The translations under genes were made by a program, and so were the position numbers. This document shows positions 55,441 through 64,000 of a stretch of DNA of 64,000 nt, one piece after another. How positions within the stretch are numbered: the first letter of the stretch is position 1; each line of letters starts with the position of its first letter. The notes under the pieces were generated by a model that made no database searches, was not told the origin of the DNA, and worked only from the letters and a program-made list of their open reading frames with translations. Source of the DNA: Dipteris shenzhenensis (taxonomy: Eukaryota; Polypodiophyta; Polypodiopsida; Gleicheniales); assembly GCA_047967505.1 (NCBI GenBank), contig CM106539.1. One strand, 5' to 3'.

Positions 55441-55840
55441 AGAAAGAAAGAAAGAAAGTTTATTAAAGTCTTCGGGAGACCGTGAAGGTCTATGAGACTA
55501 AAGATAACTGATACAATGAGCATAACGGTGGTGGTCTCAAAACGGGCCAACCAACCGTTTCTACAAAAAAGAGGTTATGAAGGACTATGTGTCTAGTCCT
55601 GATACAAAAAATATGTGTCTACCTCCAGATGATACAAAGAAGAAGGGGGGGGCACCAAAAATGGGGCAGAGGGGGGGGATACAGTATACATGTGCAGGTG
55701 GTGATCGTCAGAGACCAATCATAGAGGGGCCGTCAAATGGGAAGTCGGAAAAAACCTTGCGATAGATGATTGGCCTCTGACGTCACGCGGCCTAGTCGAG
55801 CTTGATCGTCGGGGGCGGCGGGTGGCCTTGTGGATGAAGA
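55441..55840 (-). mobile_element. LINE-type 3' end, copy 2, in the E LTR
   Basis: The insertion in the 5' LTR of E is bounded by GAGAAAGAA (55432-55440 and 55841-55849). On the minus strand it ends GTCTCCCGAAGACTTTAATA then a (TTTC)n tail, matching the end at 41845-41910. The upstream part differs from copy 1, so the copies share only the terminal 60 bp or so. The simple-sequence flank makes the exact duplication ambiguous. Confidence 0.6.
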
Positions 55841-55990
55841 GAGAAAGAAGAGAGAGGCACAGGAGAACTGCAAGTGATCTCTAGAGAAAACCACGCTACA
55901 ACTGGGGGAAAACCTTGGAACCAACGAGTTGCTCGAGAGCTAAGACAAACAGCTCAACAACCATGAACACGGGAGGCACAGAGAAGAGTG

Positions 55991-56412
55991 TATACTAGAT
56001 GAATCCAAGAACATTCCCAAACTCATCCTCTAAAAACACAAGATAGTGCAGTTTCAATCTCACAATAGTCACTCATAAGATTGAAAACCATAAACTCCAT
56101 CACGCATAGCAGGGACTAGCTACTATGACATCCCCACTGACGTCATCAGCGCCCAATAGTGGGTGTAGACCATAGTATAAAAAACATGCTCTCACACATA
56201 CACATCCACACACCCACACATACTTGAGCATCCGTTTATACAAAGTCTTCGTACTGAGTTTCTGTCGGCACTCCGGAGGTGAAGGGCAGACGCAACCATG
56301 ACGAAGGCTAGCACTAAAGATGAAGGCTAATCAAAAAGTAGTCCAAAATCTCTTCATTCAAGCTACAACTGCTTGTGAAGTCTAGACGATTTCATTTTAG
56401 TCTCTCCCAAAT
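55991..56412. mobile_element. 422-bp insertion in the E LTR, unknown class
   Basis: Bounded by an 11-bp duplication AGAGAAGAGTG (55980-55990 and 56413-56423) and absent from the other LTR of E. No terminal inverted repeat, no clear poly(A) or pol III boxes. On the plus strand it holds the palindrome TGACGTCA (about 56148), a TATA-like AGTATAAAA (about 56177) and, 115 bp later, an ATG with a 10-codon frame. It could be a SINE, a truncated LINE or a gene-fragment insertion. Confidence 0.55.
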
Positions 56413-57254
56413 AGAGAAGAGTGGATGAACTGCTCCACAACTCTCCCCTAGCACTCCTCTACAAGGCAAGCAAAGCTGCTCTAGATCTGCTCAACTGAGC
56501 TAGCAATGCTCCTCCACTAGTGATACAAAGAGGACTGAGGGGGGGCCTATATATACCCCCAGCCCCTCCCTAGTCGGGTAGGGCAAACTGCCCAACCAGC
56601 CTACAAGATGGCCGACCCCACAGACCAACATGCCAACTCAAAGGGGGGTGGGCCGACCCACCTCTGCCCAGCAGCCCTCCAGGGAGGCTGCTCAAGGCCG
56701 ACCCCCTAGGCGCCTCCATAGCCAACAGCCCTAAGGGAGAGCCTCTTCTCCTACCCCTCAACACTGATCAAGCTGCAGCCCTACAACAGCACACACGTAG
56801 GGACCAGCATACCCTAGACTATCCTCATAGGGGGGGTGGGCGCACCCCAAAACACAAGCCTCACTCTCTACGCTACCCTCACTCACTGGGCGGGCACACC
56901 ACAAACATTGGCCCTCTTTCATCAAGAGATGTTGATCTCTAATAGTAACTCCTGTAATCAAGGTCCGAAAGAGTAATTACACATAATCTGTCTTAAAATA
57001 AAAATTGCACAGCCAACCAAGTGTGTGAAAAATGTCATACCTCTAGGTGTGTGCAAAAAGAGCAGCCTCCATAATCCCACTCCCTCGTGAAAGCAATTCT
57101 CCCAACTTGACCAGCGCCAGGTGAGCCCTGATTCTTACTCTAGGTGGCCATGAGAGTAAGGTTACAAGGCTAGCAATAATCTTCTATCCCGAGTTGAGGC
57201 AGAAAGGATGGTATCACAAAGCAGAAAGAGGCATGGGAAAAAATGAGGGTTCGA

Positions 57255-57920
57255 TCATATCATGGAAAAAAATGAGGGTACTAGATATTGAGTAGTTTGT
57301 GGATTGTAGTGAGAGAATATGGTCCCTCTCATAGACAGACAAAGGAGATCATGACCACAATTGATCATTGGTGTCAAACAAGGTTGTCCTTTATCAGTGA
57401 CCTTGTTTGGCCTATGTACTGATGAGCTTGAGTCCTTTATCAAGAAACTAGACAAAGCAGGTTCACCCTTGGCTAGTTCTCTAATCATACACAGATGACG
57501 TGGTTCTACTCTGCTCATCACCCAAGGTTCTCCAATGGCACACTTGGGTGCACTTCACACTTCCTGTGAGACACAGGACCTGAAGTCAACCTTGGTAAAA
57601 CCAAGGTCATGATCTTCAATATGTCTCAAGCAACTGCACATTTAGGCATCTATGGAGATTTTTGCATTTATACATACTTGGGGGTCCTTTTCTCAGGCCC
57701 GATTCACACGATGAGACCAACAATGTAGGCCCGATTGAGCGCCGCATTTGCCAAACTTGAGTGTCGATGCTTTCAATCCCATTTTCAAGACCCTAAGACC
57801 AAGTCCCGTCTTTTTATACATCCAGTTGGGATGTATGGCAGTCCCTCTTAGGGGACATCTATCTGAGACAGAACGATCTGCCGCGAGAGAATAAAAGTTC
57901 TACAATCTATATGGGCGGCC
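57255..57920 (+). pseudogene. LINE reverse transcriptase fragment
   Basis: Plus strand. GVKQGCPLS...LFGLCTDELESFIKKLDKAGS starts at about 57368. After a frameshift, YTDDVVLLCSS (motif C) lies near 57492. EVNLGKTKVMIFNMS and YLGVLFSGP follow. RLSAAFAKLECRCFQSHFQDPKTKSRLF continues to about 57815. This is the second half of a non-LTR RT. N-terminal RT and endonuclease are missing. The 300 bp to the left (56950-57254) hold nothing recognisable. Confidence 0.78.
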
Positions 57921-58538
57921 AGCAAGGAAGACGGAGGACAGAGGCGCACAGCAGATAAGGACTGGCACGTGCGACGTTACAATTGTGCCACGAAAGGGAA
58001 GGCGGGACAAACAGGTTCTCTGGTCTAGGCAAAACTACAACAGATGGACACAAAGCCACATTTTGTCCAACAAGGTTTCACTCTTTGCAAAGACCCGATT
58101 TCGGAGGCCCTGAGGTAAGGGCTTTCTCTTGAAATTTTGATCTTTGGACGGAGAACGGAGTGTCCTAACGGGGTGACTCCTCCCGTGCGAATAGACCCTT
58201 AAAACCCTTAAACCATGAGGGAAAAACACCTCCCCCCATTCTCCCCAACGGAAAGTCGAATTTTAAGGGGGTGATCCACCCACCAAGTACCCCCCTATAA
58301 CGGTATCTAGAGCTCCAATCCACTCAAAACAAGTAGCCCAAACGGAGTGTACCAGTTTACACAGAAATACAAGAAGAAGAGCCCAAAAGAGAAGGAAGAA
58401 GAGGTCATTTCAAGTGTATTTTCGACACAAACGAAGCGGGAGTCGGATAAGTACCAACTCTATAACACTTTACTTTTGCTATAAAATAAACAAAATTACA
58501 GCAAGTCATTTTCTCTCTTGTATTACTAAAAGGTAAGA
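57921..58538. other. No gene; possible 5' region of gypsy M
   Basis: About 620 bp between the LINE remnant and the gag start of M. It may contain LTR and leader of M, but no partner LTR, primer site or TG/CA boundary could be identified. Confidence 0.35.
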
Positions 58539-59640
58539 ATGGAAGGGGAAGGGATATTTAATAATGAACTTGTCCTTTTTCCTTCACTACCAGAAGGAGA
58601 TAGGGAGAGAATATCACCACCTCCTCCTGAAGAGGATAATGTAGATAAGAGTTACACACATATTGAGTATGATAACCCACGTATAGAATTACCTTCATCT
58701 TCCTTCAAGAATCTCTTGATAGGGAGTTTTCCATTAGAAAATGAGTCCATCCAAGAGCAAGGCGCTAATTTACACCTTTAACTCAAAATCCCACACACAT
58801 GGATTATAATCCAAGTGCAAGAGTGAGAGAAGAGTCTCCCATTGATTGAGCACTCCATTACGATTGAGCAGTCCATTATGACAAAATTTGATGGAGCAAG
58901 AGAGACTGATAAAATTCTTAATTAGATTCGCCACATTTTGAGCTATATTTTGCCCATCAAGATAAGACCGATCATGAGAAGCTTGCTCTTGCCACATTGC
59001 ATCTACATAAAGATGCTTTGATGTGGTGGTCCTTATTGCAAATGGGAAAAGAGCCTATTCTTCAATGGTCCAAGTTTGTAGAGCATCTTAAGGCCACTTT
59101 CATGTCTCCGAGGCATGAAGAAGAATTGACCTTCCGCTGGGAAAGGTTCAAGCAATTTGATAACAAGAGTAACGCTGAATTTACAGCTAGGTTCTAGTAG
59201 AGTTACCTGACAAGAGTGAGAATGATAAAATGAAGTACTTCTTAGCAGCCCTAAGCCCGAAAGTGACGTATGAGGCTAAAATGTTCAACCAAACCACCTT
59301 GAAAGACCTCACTAAATTGGCTGAGATTGCTAAGAGGAAATTGAATCCTCGTAAAACCCTTCACCAAAGGAATTGTACAAAATGTTAAGAACCAATCACG
59401 TCCTGGATGGATACCGTTTCCTTCCATGACTGACGATGAGAAGAAAAAGATGATTAAGGAGGGTAAATGTTTCGGATGTAAGAACCATGGCATAAATGGC
59501 GTACTCTATTAGCCAAAATTCAGCAGAAAAGGAAAGAGCACAGCATCCAAGCAAGAGGGTGAGGTTTCTACATCCTCATCCCAGAACTCTACAATCAACA
59601 TAGATCTAAGAGTAAATGCTATCCATTCAGCCAATACTGG
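58539..59640 (+). pseudogene. Ty3/gypsy M gag remnant
   Basis: The ATG at 58539 (MEGEGIFNNELVLFPSLPEGD) opens an 80-codon N-terminus. After stops and shifts the retrotransposon gag core appears at 58985-59200: HKDALMWWSLLQMGKEPILQWSKF, FMSPRHEEELTFRWERFKQ, NAEFTARF. Then LPDKSENDKMKYFLAALSPKV follows in another frame. A zinc-knuckle-like CFGCKNHG is near 59470. No pol was found before the LTR start at 60209, so pol is deleted or was never present. Confidence 0.75.
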
Positions 59641-60208
59641 TGTCTGGATGTGTGAACTGAATAGAGAGTAAGCATATTCATTGTAGAGTATCGACAGAAA
59701 ATAAAGAATTTTCTCCTCCATGTAGAGCGTCTTATAGGATGAATAGGACTCAAATAGAAGAGTTGAAAAAAGAGATTGATGATCTATAGTTTCTATAGAT
59801 TAAGAAGCTCTCCATCGCAAAATCATTTATAGCCAAGGTCTACCTAATTTCATAAAACAAGTGGGTGAGAGAATCGTTTAATACTAACCATTTCTTGAGA
59901 ATATGTGTCAGCTTATTGAGCAGGTTATTATGAAGAGATTTTAATAGCTTAGTATTCGAAAAAGACGGTTTTGAGCATGAAGAGATATTGAAGAGGCAGT
60001 GCAATGGTACTTCTGCATTTCAAATATTCAGCATCAAGAGGAACCAAAACTTAGAGATGAGATTTAAGTTCTAATTCAAAAGAGATCATGGACTATCAAG
60101 AGAAGACGATTGGCAGATTATGAAGAGGTGATGCAAATGCAGAAGTAAAAGAGAAAGAGACAAGAGAGGATCCAAAAGAGGACTTCTTCCCATTCAAGCA
60201 GGAGGAGT
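59641..60208 (+). other. Decayed 3' internal region of gypsy M
   Basis: A-rich sequence with many stops. Lys/Arg/Gln-rich traces occur in several frames. A purine tract GCAGGAGGAG precedes 60209. No domain recognised. Confidence 0.4.
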
Positions 60209-60326
60209 GTCATGACAAGAGAAATCACTAATCCGTGATTAGCAAACATTAGAGCATTATTATATATTATACGCCTATGGTGTAGCATGTATTTGTATTT
60301 CTGATGGACATCGACTGATTTGTTAT
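60209..60326 (+). repeat. Start of the gypsy M 3' LTR (interrupted)
   Basis: TGTCATGACAAGAG follows a polypurine tract (GCAGGAGGAG) and is a plausible LTR start. It is interrupted at 60327 by a solo LTR. The remainder probably continues from 61461, but without a second copy the end is unknown. Confidence 0.5.
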
Positions 60327-61460
60327 TGTTAGAAATCAACCAACAAAGGACACGCACAGCGGAAGATTGACAGAATAGCCCAAGAGCTCACACAGTGTGT
60401 GTGGGGTGTGGAATCACAAACTTCTTTAACTTATGTGCATCAACTAGTTGTGCAGACTCATTAATAGACAATAATCCAGCCAGATATAGAAGCTACCAAA
60501 AACTTATATTTCCGTCCAAAACTATGGACACAAGTTACAACAAAAGAGAGATAGATCCAAAGTGTGGTACTTTGATCTCACCACACGTACTTCTACTATC
60601 TACCGGATATCTCTAGACTTGAGCCCGTGTGCTCCACCTCGAGCGTATGTAGACTCTCCATCCTTGATCCTTGATCCTTGCTGTCCAAGATGACAGTCAA
60701 AAGGTTCAGCCCTTGAGAGCTCAGTCTCCAGCACACCTTCTACTCTCCTTCACCTCCAAGATGAGGCCCAAGGAAGTGTCTTCTGGCTGCTCCTGTCTGC
60801 TGCCTTTTCTGCTGAGTTGCTGGATAATGAATGCCCTTCCAAAGGAAGCTGATTTTATAGCCTCTAGGGCCCCTTGCAGTAGCCGACTTTTCCTGACCAG
60901 AAAACCGACTTTGTCTGCCCCAAAAAACCAACTGGTTGGCTGCCCCTACCAGCACAACCACGGCCGTATATAAGGGTCTTTATTGGCCCTTTCCAAGCCT
61001 TTGTTCCAGGGCATAAAGCCCTCCATTTATTGCAGGGTCCAGCCCCTCCTGTCCTGCCCTCTTCTAGGCATGGTAGGCTGGCTGGAACCAGCCCTATACC
61101 TGGCCGACCAGGCTGCTGGTCACCCCCTCCATGTTGCGCCACATACAAGGCCTGCTCCAGGTTGTTTTCCTGCCCACACCCACTGCCACGTGGCTCACCA
61201 TTTAAGAGCCTACCTCCTGGGATATCTTCGCCCTTTGGTGCAGCTCCAAACATGCCTCTAACAGACAAGATCCAGGCTGAACCTCCATAGCCAACTTTCC
61301 GTCCATGAGCTTCATTTGTTGCAGCCACCATGGCTCCTCTAGGTTCTTCCTTCTTGCAGCCATAGTGCTGCACATGTGGCCTTCACTCAAGACTGAAGTC
61401 CACCTTCCCCATGCTCTCCTCATATGGGGGCTTACAGATGAGGAGGTGACCTTTCCAACA
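60327..61460 (-). repeat. Solo copia LTR
   Basis: 1,134 bp. On the minus strand it starts TGTTGGAAAGGTC (61460) and ends at 60327 with ATTTCTAACA. Flanks GTTAT (60322-60326) and GCTAT (61461-61465) look like a target duplication with one change. The CATATGGGGG-CTTACA segment (about 61420) and the CACAGCGGAAG segment (about 60355) are shared with the LTR of F; H also shares the CATATGGGGG-CTTACA segment. No internal region is present, as after LTR-LTR recombination. Confidence 0.68.
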
Positions 61461-62563
61461 GCTATGGTGGTGGATCATCTCAGTAGATAGAACTAGTCGC
61501 TTAAGGTAGCATCAAATTTGGACATGTCATACTTATTTTATTAATAAAGAGGTGCACACATGTATCTAGGTCCTAGGGGCAATAGGAAGGGAGGGGTGCA
61601 TTAAGGTGCATTGAATGGTAGATGCATGGGTCATACGCTAAGGGTAGCTGTAAATGGGAAGATGGAACTTGAATGATCTCAAGAAACATGAATGAAAGGG
61701 TATCATCCTTTCATTTTGAATCTCACGTAGCATTCTCTCTACTCACCTTGCATTCATCAACCATCTCTCTTCCGCCTTGCATGTAGGTCGAAAAGAGAAA
61801 CAGGTACTCCATAGCCAACTTTTCCAACACCCCCTCTTACCGACACATCTAGGCCCAATGACAACACGTCAATGACAATGCTCCAGTAACTCCCTGGTCA
61901 TAGTCCTTTGGAACATTCCGATGTCAAACTTTTCCTGGCTTTCATCCAATGGCTCCTACTCCACCAAGTCGGGTTCCGCACACCATCCTAATACACAAGC
62001 CCATCTCTGATAGCACCTCCTGCCACCACCACCTTCAGTCACGTTCCCACCTTCGAACTCGAGCGATCCAAACGCCACCATCTTCCAGTTGTTCCCCTCA
62101 TAATGAGTGAATAACTTGGAGTCTTTCAAGCACCATGCTTTGAGGGTCTGTTTCAACCCACCCTTCCTTCGCAACAAAAGAATATCTCCAGATAACCTGG
62201 ACCACGAACTCTCACTGAGCTCTCAAGCAAGTACTCTTCTGGCTTCAGTACACCTTGTCCATAACCTTCCAACAATCTCTATCCAAGATTTGAAAAAGCA
62301 CCCTTACTTTCTCTTCTGCCTTCGAAGAAGGCCCATTCCTTCCAATTTCTCATTACCTGAGACATATGAAGATGACCAAAGCCCCAAATTTTGCTGAAAT
62401 AAAGCAAATGTGACAAAATAACATGCAAATCTAAGAATATTTCGCAATCTACCAACAATAGATCCAAAATCCCCAATGTCGGAATGGAAATGAAATCGAA
62501 ATAGGAAAAAACTGCAAAAGCCCCAAAATGTGACCAAAAGGAGCAAATGTCCCTGCAAAATCT
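61461..62563. other. No recognisable gene; possible internal region of copia K
   Basis: Includes a decayed minus-strand open stretch (62177-61956) of unknown family. A minus-strand ATG near 62371 precedes NWKEWAFFEGRR and could be the start of a K protein, but no gag motif is convincing. Confidence 0.35.
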
Positions 62564-62712
62564 GCAAATGTGACACAAAAGCCCCAATTTCTAGAGCAAA
62601 ATCACCTCAATGTCACTGCAATGTGTGCAAATGTGACACAAAAGCCCCAATTTCTAAAGCAAAATCACCTCAATGTCACTGCAATGTGTGCAAACGTCAC
62701 ATAAAAGAGGGT
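62564..62712. repeat. 63-bp tandem repeat, 2.3 copies
   Basis: Units begin GCAAATGTGACAC at 62564 and 62627 and GCAAACGTCAC at 62690, exactly 63 bp apart. On the plus strand each gives a 21-residue unit with CKCDTKAPISKAKSPQCHCN-like Cys/His content. On the minus strand it lies in the leader of K, which is probably its real context. Confidence 0.85.
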
Positions 62713-63196
62713 GAAAAGCTTCGAATCCAACTGTACCAAGCAATCTGAGTCAAGAGGGAGAGAATTCCAGCCAAATGGTGCTAGAGCAGGTTGAAGCACC
62801 TAGAGGAAGGCCCAAATGACTGAAAAGAGTCCAGATCTGAGCAAAAAACCTCCAAAAACAGCCCAAAAGTGCTTGAAATCAACTTCTGACAATGTACGGA
62901 TTCCTAGCAGCATCGTGCACTTGTCCGTACAGGTCTATACAGCCATACGGACAAAAACATTTCGGCCGGGCTGGTGCAGGACGGGGTCACTTGTTGCAGG
63001 CAGCTCAGAAATTTCAAAAAACGTTGAAATCGAACCTCAAAAAGTCAAAAAACTGCCACTGGTTACTCTGCCTAAAAAACAAGTTTTTGGCGATGAAATG
63101 AGGCACCAGGCTGAGCTGGAGAAAAATGGCAGGTAGGAGCAATGGGAGAGCACGAGGGAAGGCAGGTAGGAGGAAGAGAACCTGCTCTGATACCAC
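62713..63196 (-). other. Leader and primer site of copia K
   Basis: TGGTATCAGAGCA at 63195-63183, separated by one base from the LTR, is the initiator tRNA-Met primer site. The leader to the left carries GTCCGTA/CCGTAC words (about 62895-62955), as in the leader of D. Confidence 0.75.
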
Positions 63197-64000
63197 TGTT
63201 ATCAAATTGGGTGCAAGAAGCAATGGAACGGGAGTGGAGTGCGGGAAGCAAACAACAAACTTGCCTAACAATCATGCTCCCTTCACTATGTATTCTTCCT
63301 CAGATTGTGTATGCTCTCAAATTCAATCAATTACTTCGCTGCTATTCAAGTACATAAATACTAATGACCAAGAAATTGCAGCTATTTAGTTTGTGATATG
63401 CAACGGCTGCACCGTGAGTTGCACGAGAGGCAGCCTATATGGGTAGCAAGAGGGGCCCAGCAAGGAGTGCTGGGTAGCCCTCGAAGATGGCAAGCTCTAG
63501 GCTGGAGAAGAGCCCTAAAGGGCTCAAATGGAAGGATATGATTGGGCTACTTATATGCCAAGGCCTAGCCCGCCAGAAGTATGGGTCAGCCAGAGAAATA
63601 GGTCTTTCAGTGGGCCTTGTAAGGATCATCCTGGAAAGACTGCACGTCAGTCTGCTTGTTGCCAACAACCAAACACGAGGTCATTGGACAGAACCAGGTA
63701 TATGCCTTTGTAATACTAGAATAAGTCCAATCATACAAATTTAGCTTTTTTGTTGTTCATTGGACAGAACCAGGTAGGCCAGATTTGAGGCTGAGGCTTC
63801 TCTCAGATATTGTCCTATTGTCCTAAAATCTGATCAGCATAATGTACTGGGACAGGCGATGCTGTGAGATACATTGAAAGGTAACACCCAATACAAAAGC
63901 ACTTCACGATGACTGCATGGTGTACCACATGGCATACTACAAGTCCCATCTATGATCTCGCAGCTACGTGAAACTTCTCATCATATGAATATATGGATAG
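63197..64000 (-). repeat. 5' LTR of copia K (runs off the window)
   Basis: The LTR's 3' edge (minus strand) is at 63197, plus-strand TGTTATCAAATTGG. Its 5' edge was not recognised before the window ends. It contains the 56-bp insertion at 63701-63756. The assignment rests on the primer site and TG/CA edge only. Confidence 0.6.
63701..63756 (-). mobile_element. 56-bp insertion sharing the 3' end of the Penelope-like element
   Basis: Flanked by a perfect 20-bp direct repeat (63681-63700 and 63757-63776). The inserted 56 bp contain CCTTTGTAA, then TAAGTCCAATCATACAAATT and TAG, matching 33029-33066 at the 3' end of the Penelope-like element. Minus strand in both cases. This is best read as an extremely 5'-truncated copy. 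Confidence 0.72.

Larger units (their letters stand above)
44599..56944 (-). mobile_element. Element E: gag-only LTR retrotransposon, host of G
   Basis: Minus strand. The 5' LTR is 55307-56944 (inflated by two insertions) and the 3' LTR is 44599-45419. GTAAC target duplications lie at 44594-44598 and 56945-56949. The internal region minus G is about 2 kb: leader, a copia-type gag, about 1 kb of non-coding sequence and a polypurine tract. No protease, integrase or RT was found, so it looks like a non-autonomous TR-GAG or LARD-like element dependent on a copia partner. Confidence 0.88.
55307..56944 (-). repeat. 5' LTR of element E with two insertions
   Basis: It aligns with 44599-45419 except for a LINE-type insertion (about 55441-55840), a 422-bp insertion (55991-56412) and an expanded GA run (about 55338-55402). 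The outer end has decayed from TG to TA (56944-56943). Confidence 0.9.

Noticed and set aside
55292-55495. Open stretch of alternating Glu-Arg on the plus strand
   Set aside because: It is a translated GA microsatellite inside an LTR.
60864-61373. 169-codon open stretch, minus strand
   Set aside because: It lies wholly inside a solo LTR, has no recognisable domain and has other overlapping frames of similar length.
61956-62177. Minus-strand 73-codon stretch as a cellular exon
   Set aside because: No known domain or splice-site support; it may belong to the internal region of copia K.

Overview
This is a 64 kb stretch of a land-plant nuclear genome made almost entirely of nested, mostly dead retrotransposons. 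The plant signs are Ty1/copia gag-pol remains of several families, a chromodomain-type Ty3/gypsy element, a CACTA-like terminus and a pentatricopeptide-repeat (PPR) pseudogene. About ten primer-binding sites match plant initiator tRNA-Met. No intact cellular gene, tRNA, rRNA or CRISPR array was seen. A LINE reverse transcriptase of the VKQGCPLS/LFGL type and a Penelope-like reverse transcriptase lean toward a large non-angiosperm genome (fern, lycophyte or gymnosperm). That is a weak inference.

Layout. 1-646: 5' end of a minus-strand copia (LTR and leader). 1045-10880: degenerate copia A, split at its RT/RNase H boundary by young copia B (4615-10100, TSD GGAAA, LTRs about 98% identical, one in-frame TAG). 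10.9-13.5 kb: unrecognised, with a 42-bp tandem repeat. 13.57-15.3 kb: copia J remnant, cut by the LTR of copia I (15298). 16.6-21.4 kb: minus-strand copia F. 21.8-22.3 kb: PPR pseudogene. 22.4-26.2 kb: four tandem units of about 1 kb. 26.2-32.1 kb: CACTA-like end with a 45-bp hairpin array, split by minus-strand copia H (26463-31979, TSD GAAAT). 32.8-35.9 kb: gypsy L fragment, split by a Penelope-like element (33018-35635). 36305-43800: copia D, containing copia C (37614-41603) and a LINE 3' end. 44599-56944: gag-only LTR element E (minus, TSD GTAAC). E contains chromovirus G (47002-54885, TSD ATCAC), a second LINE 3' end and a 422-bp insertion. 57.2-57.9 kb: LINE RT fragment. 58.5-60.3 kb: gypsy M gag and 3' LTR start, with a solo LTR (60327-61460) inside that LTR. 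62.5-64 kb: leader and LTR of minus-strand copia K, carrying a 56-bp insertion with the same terminus as the Penelope-like element.

How the parts relate. Nesting and LTR divergence give relative ages. B and G are young (roughly 1-2% between their LTRs). D and H are old (roughly 8-10%). E predates G, A predates B, and D predates C. B is the only near-intact element. The best candidate for something little described is the Penelope-like element and its 56-bp relative near 63.7 kb. Also notable are the mini-palindrome array in the G LTRs and the hairpin array of the CACTA-like end.
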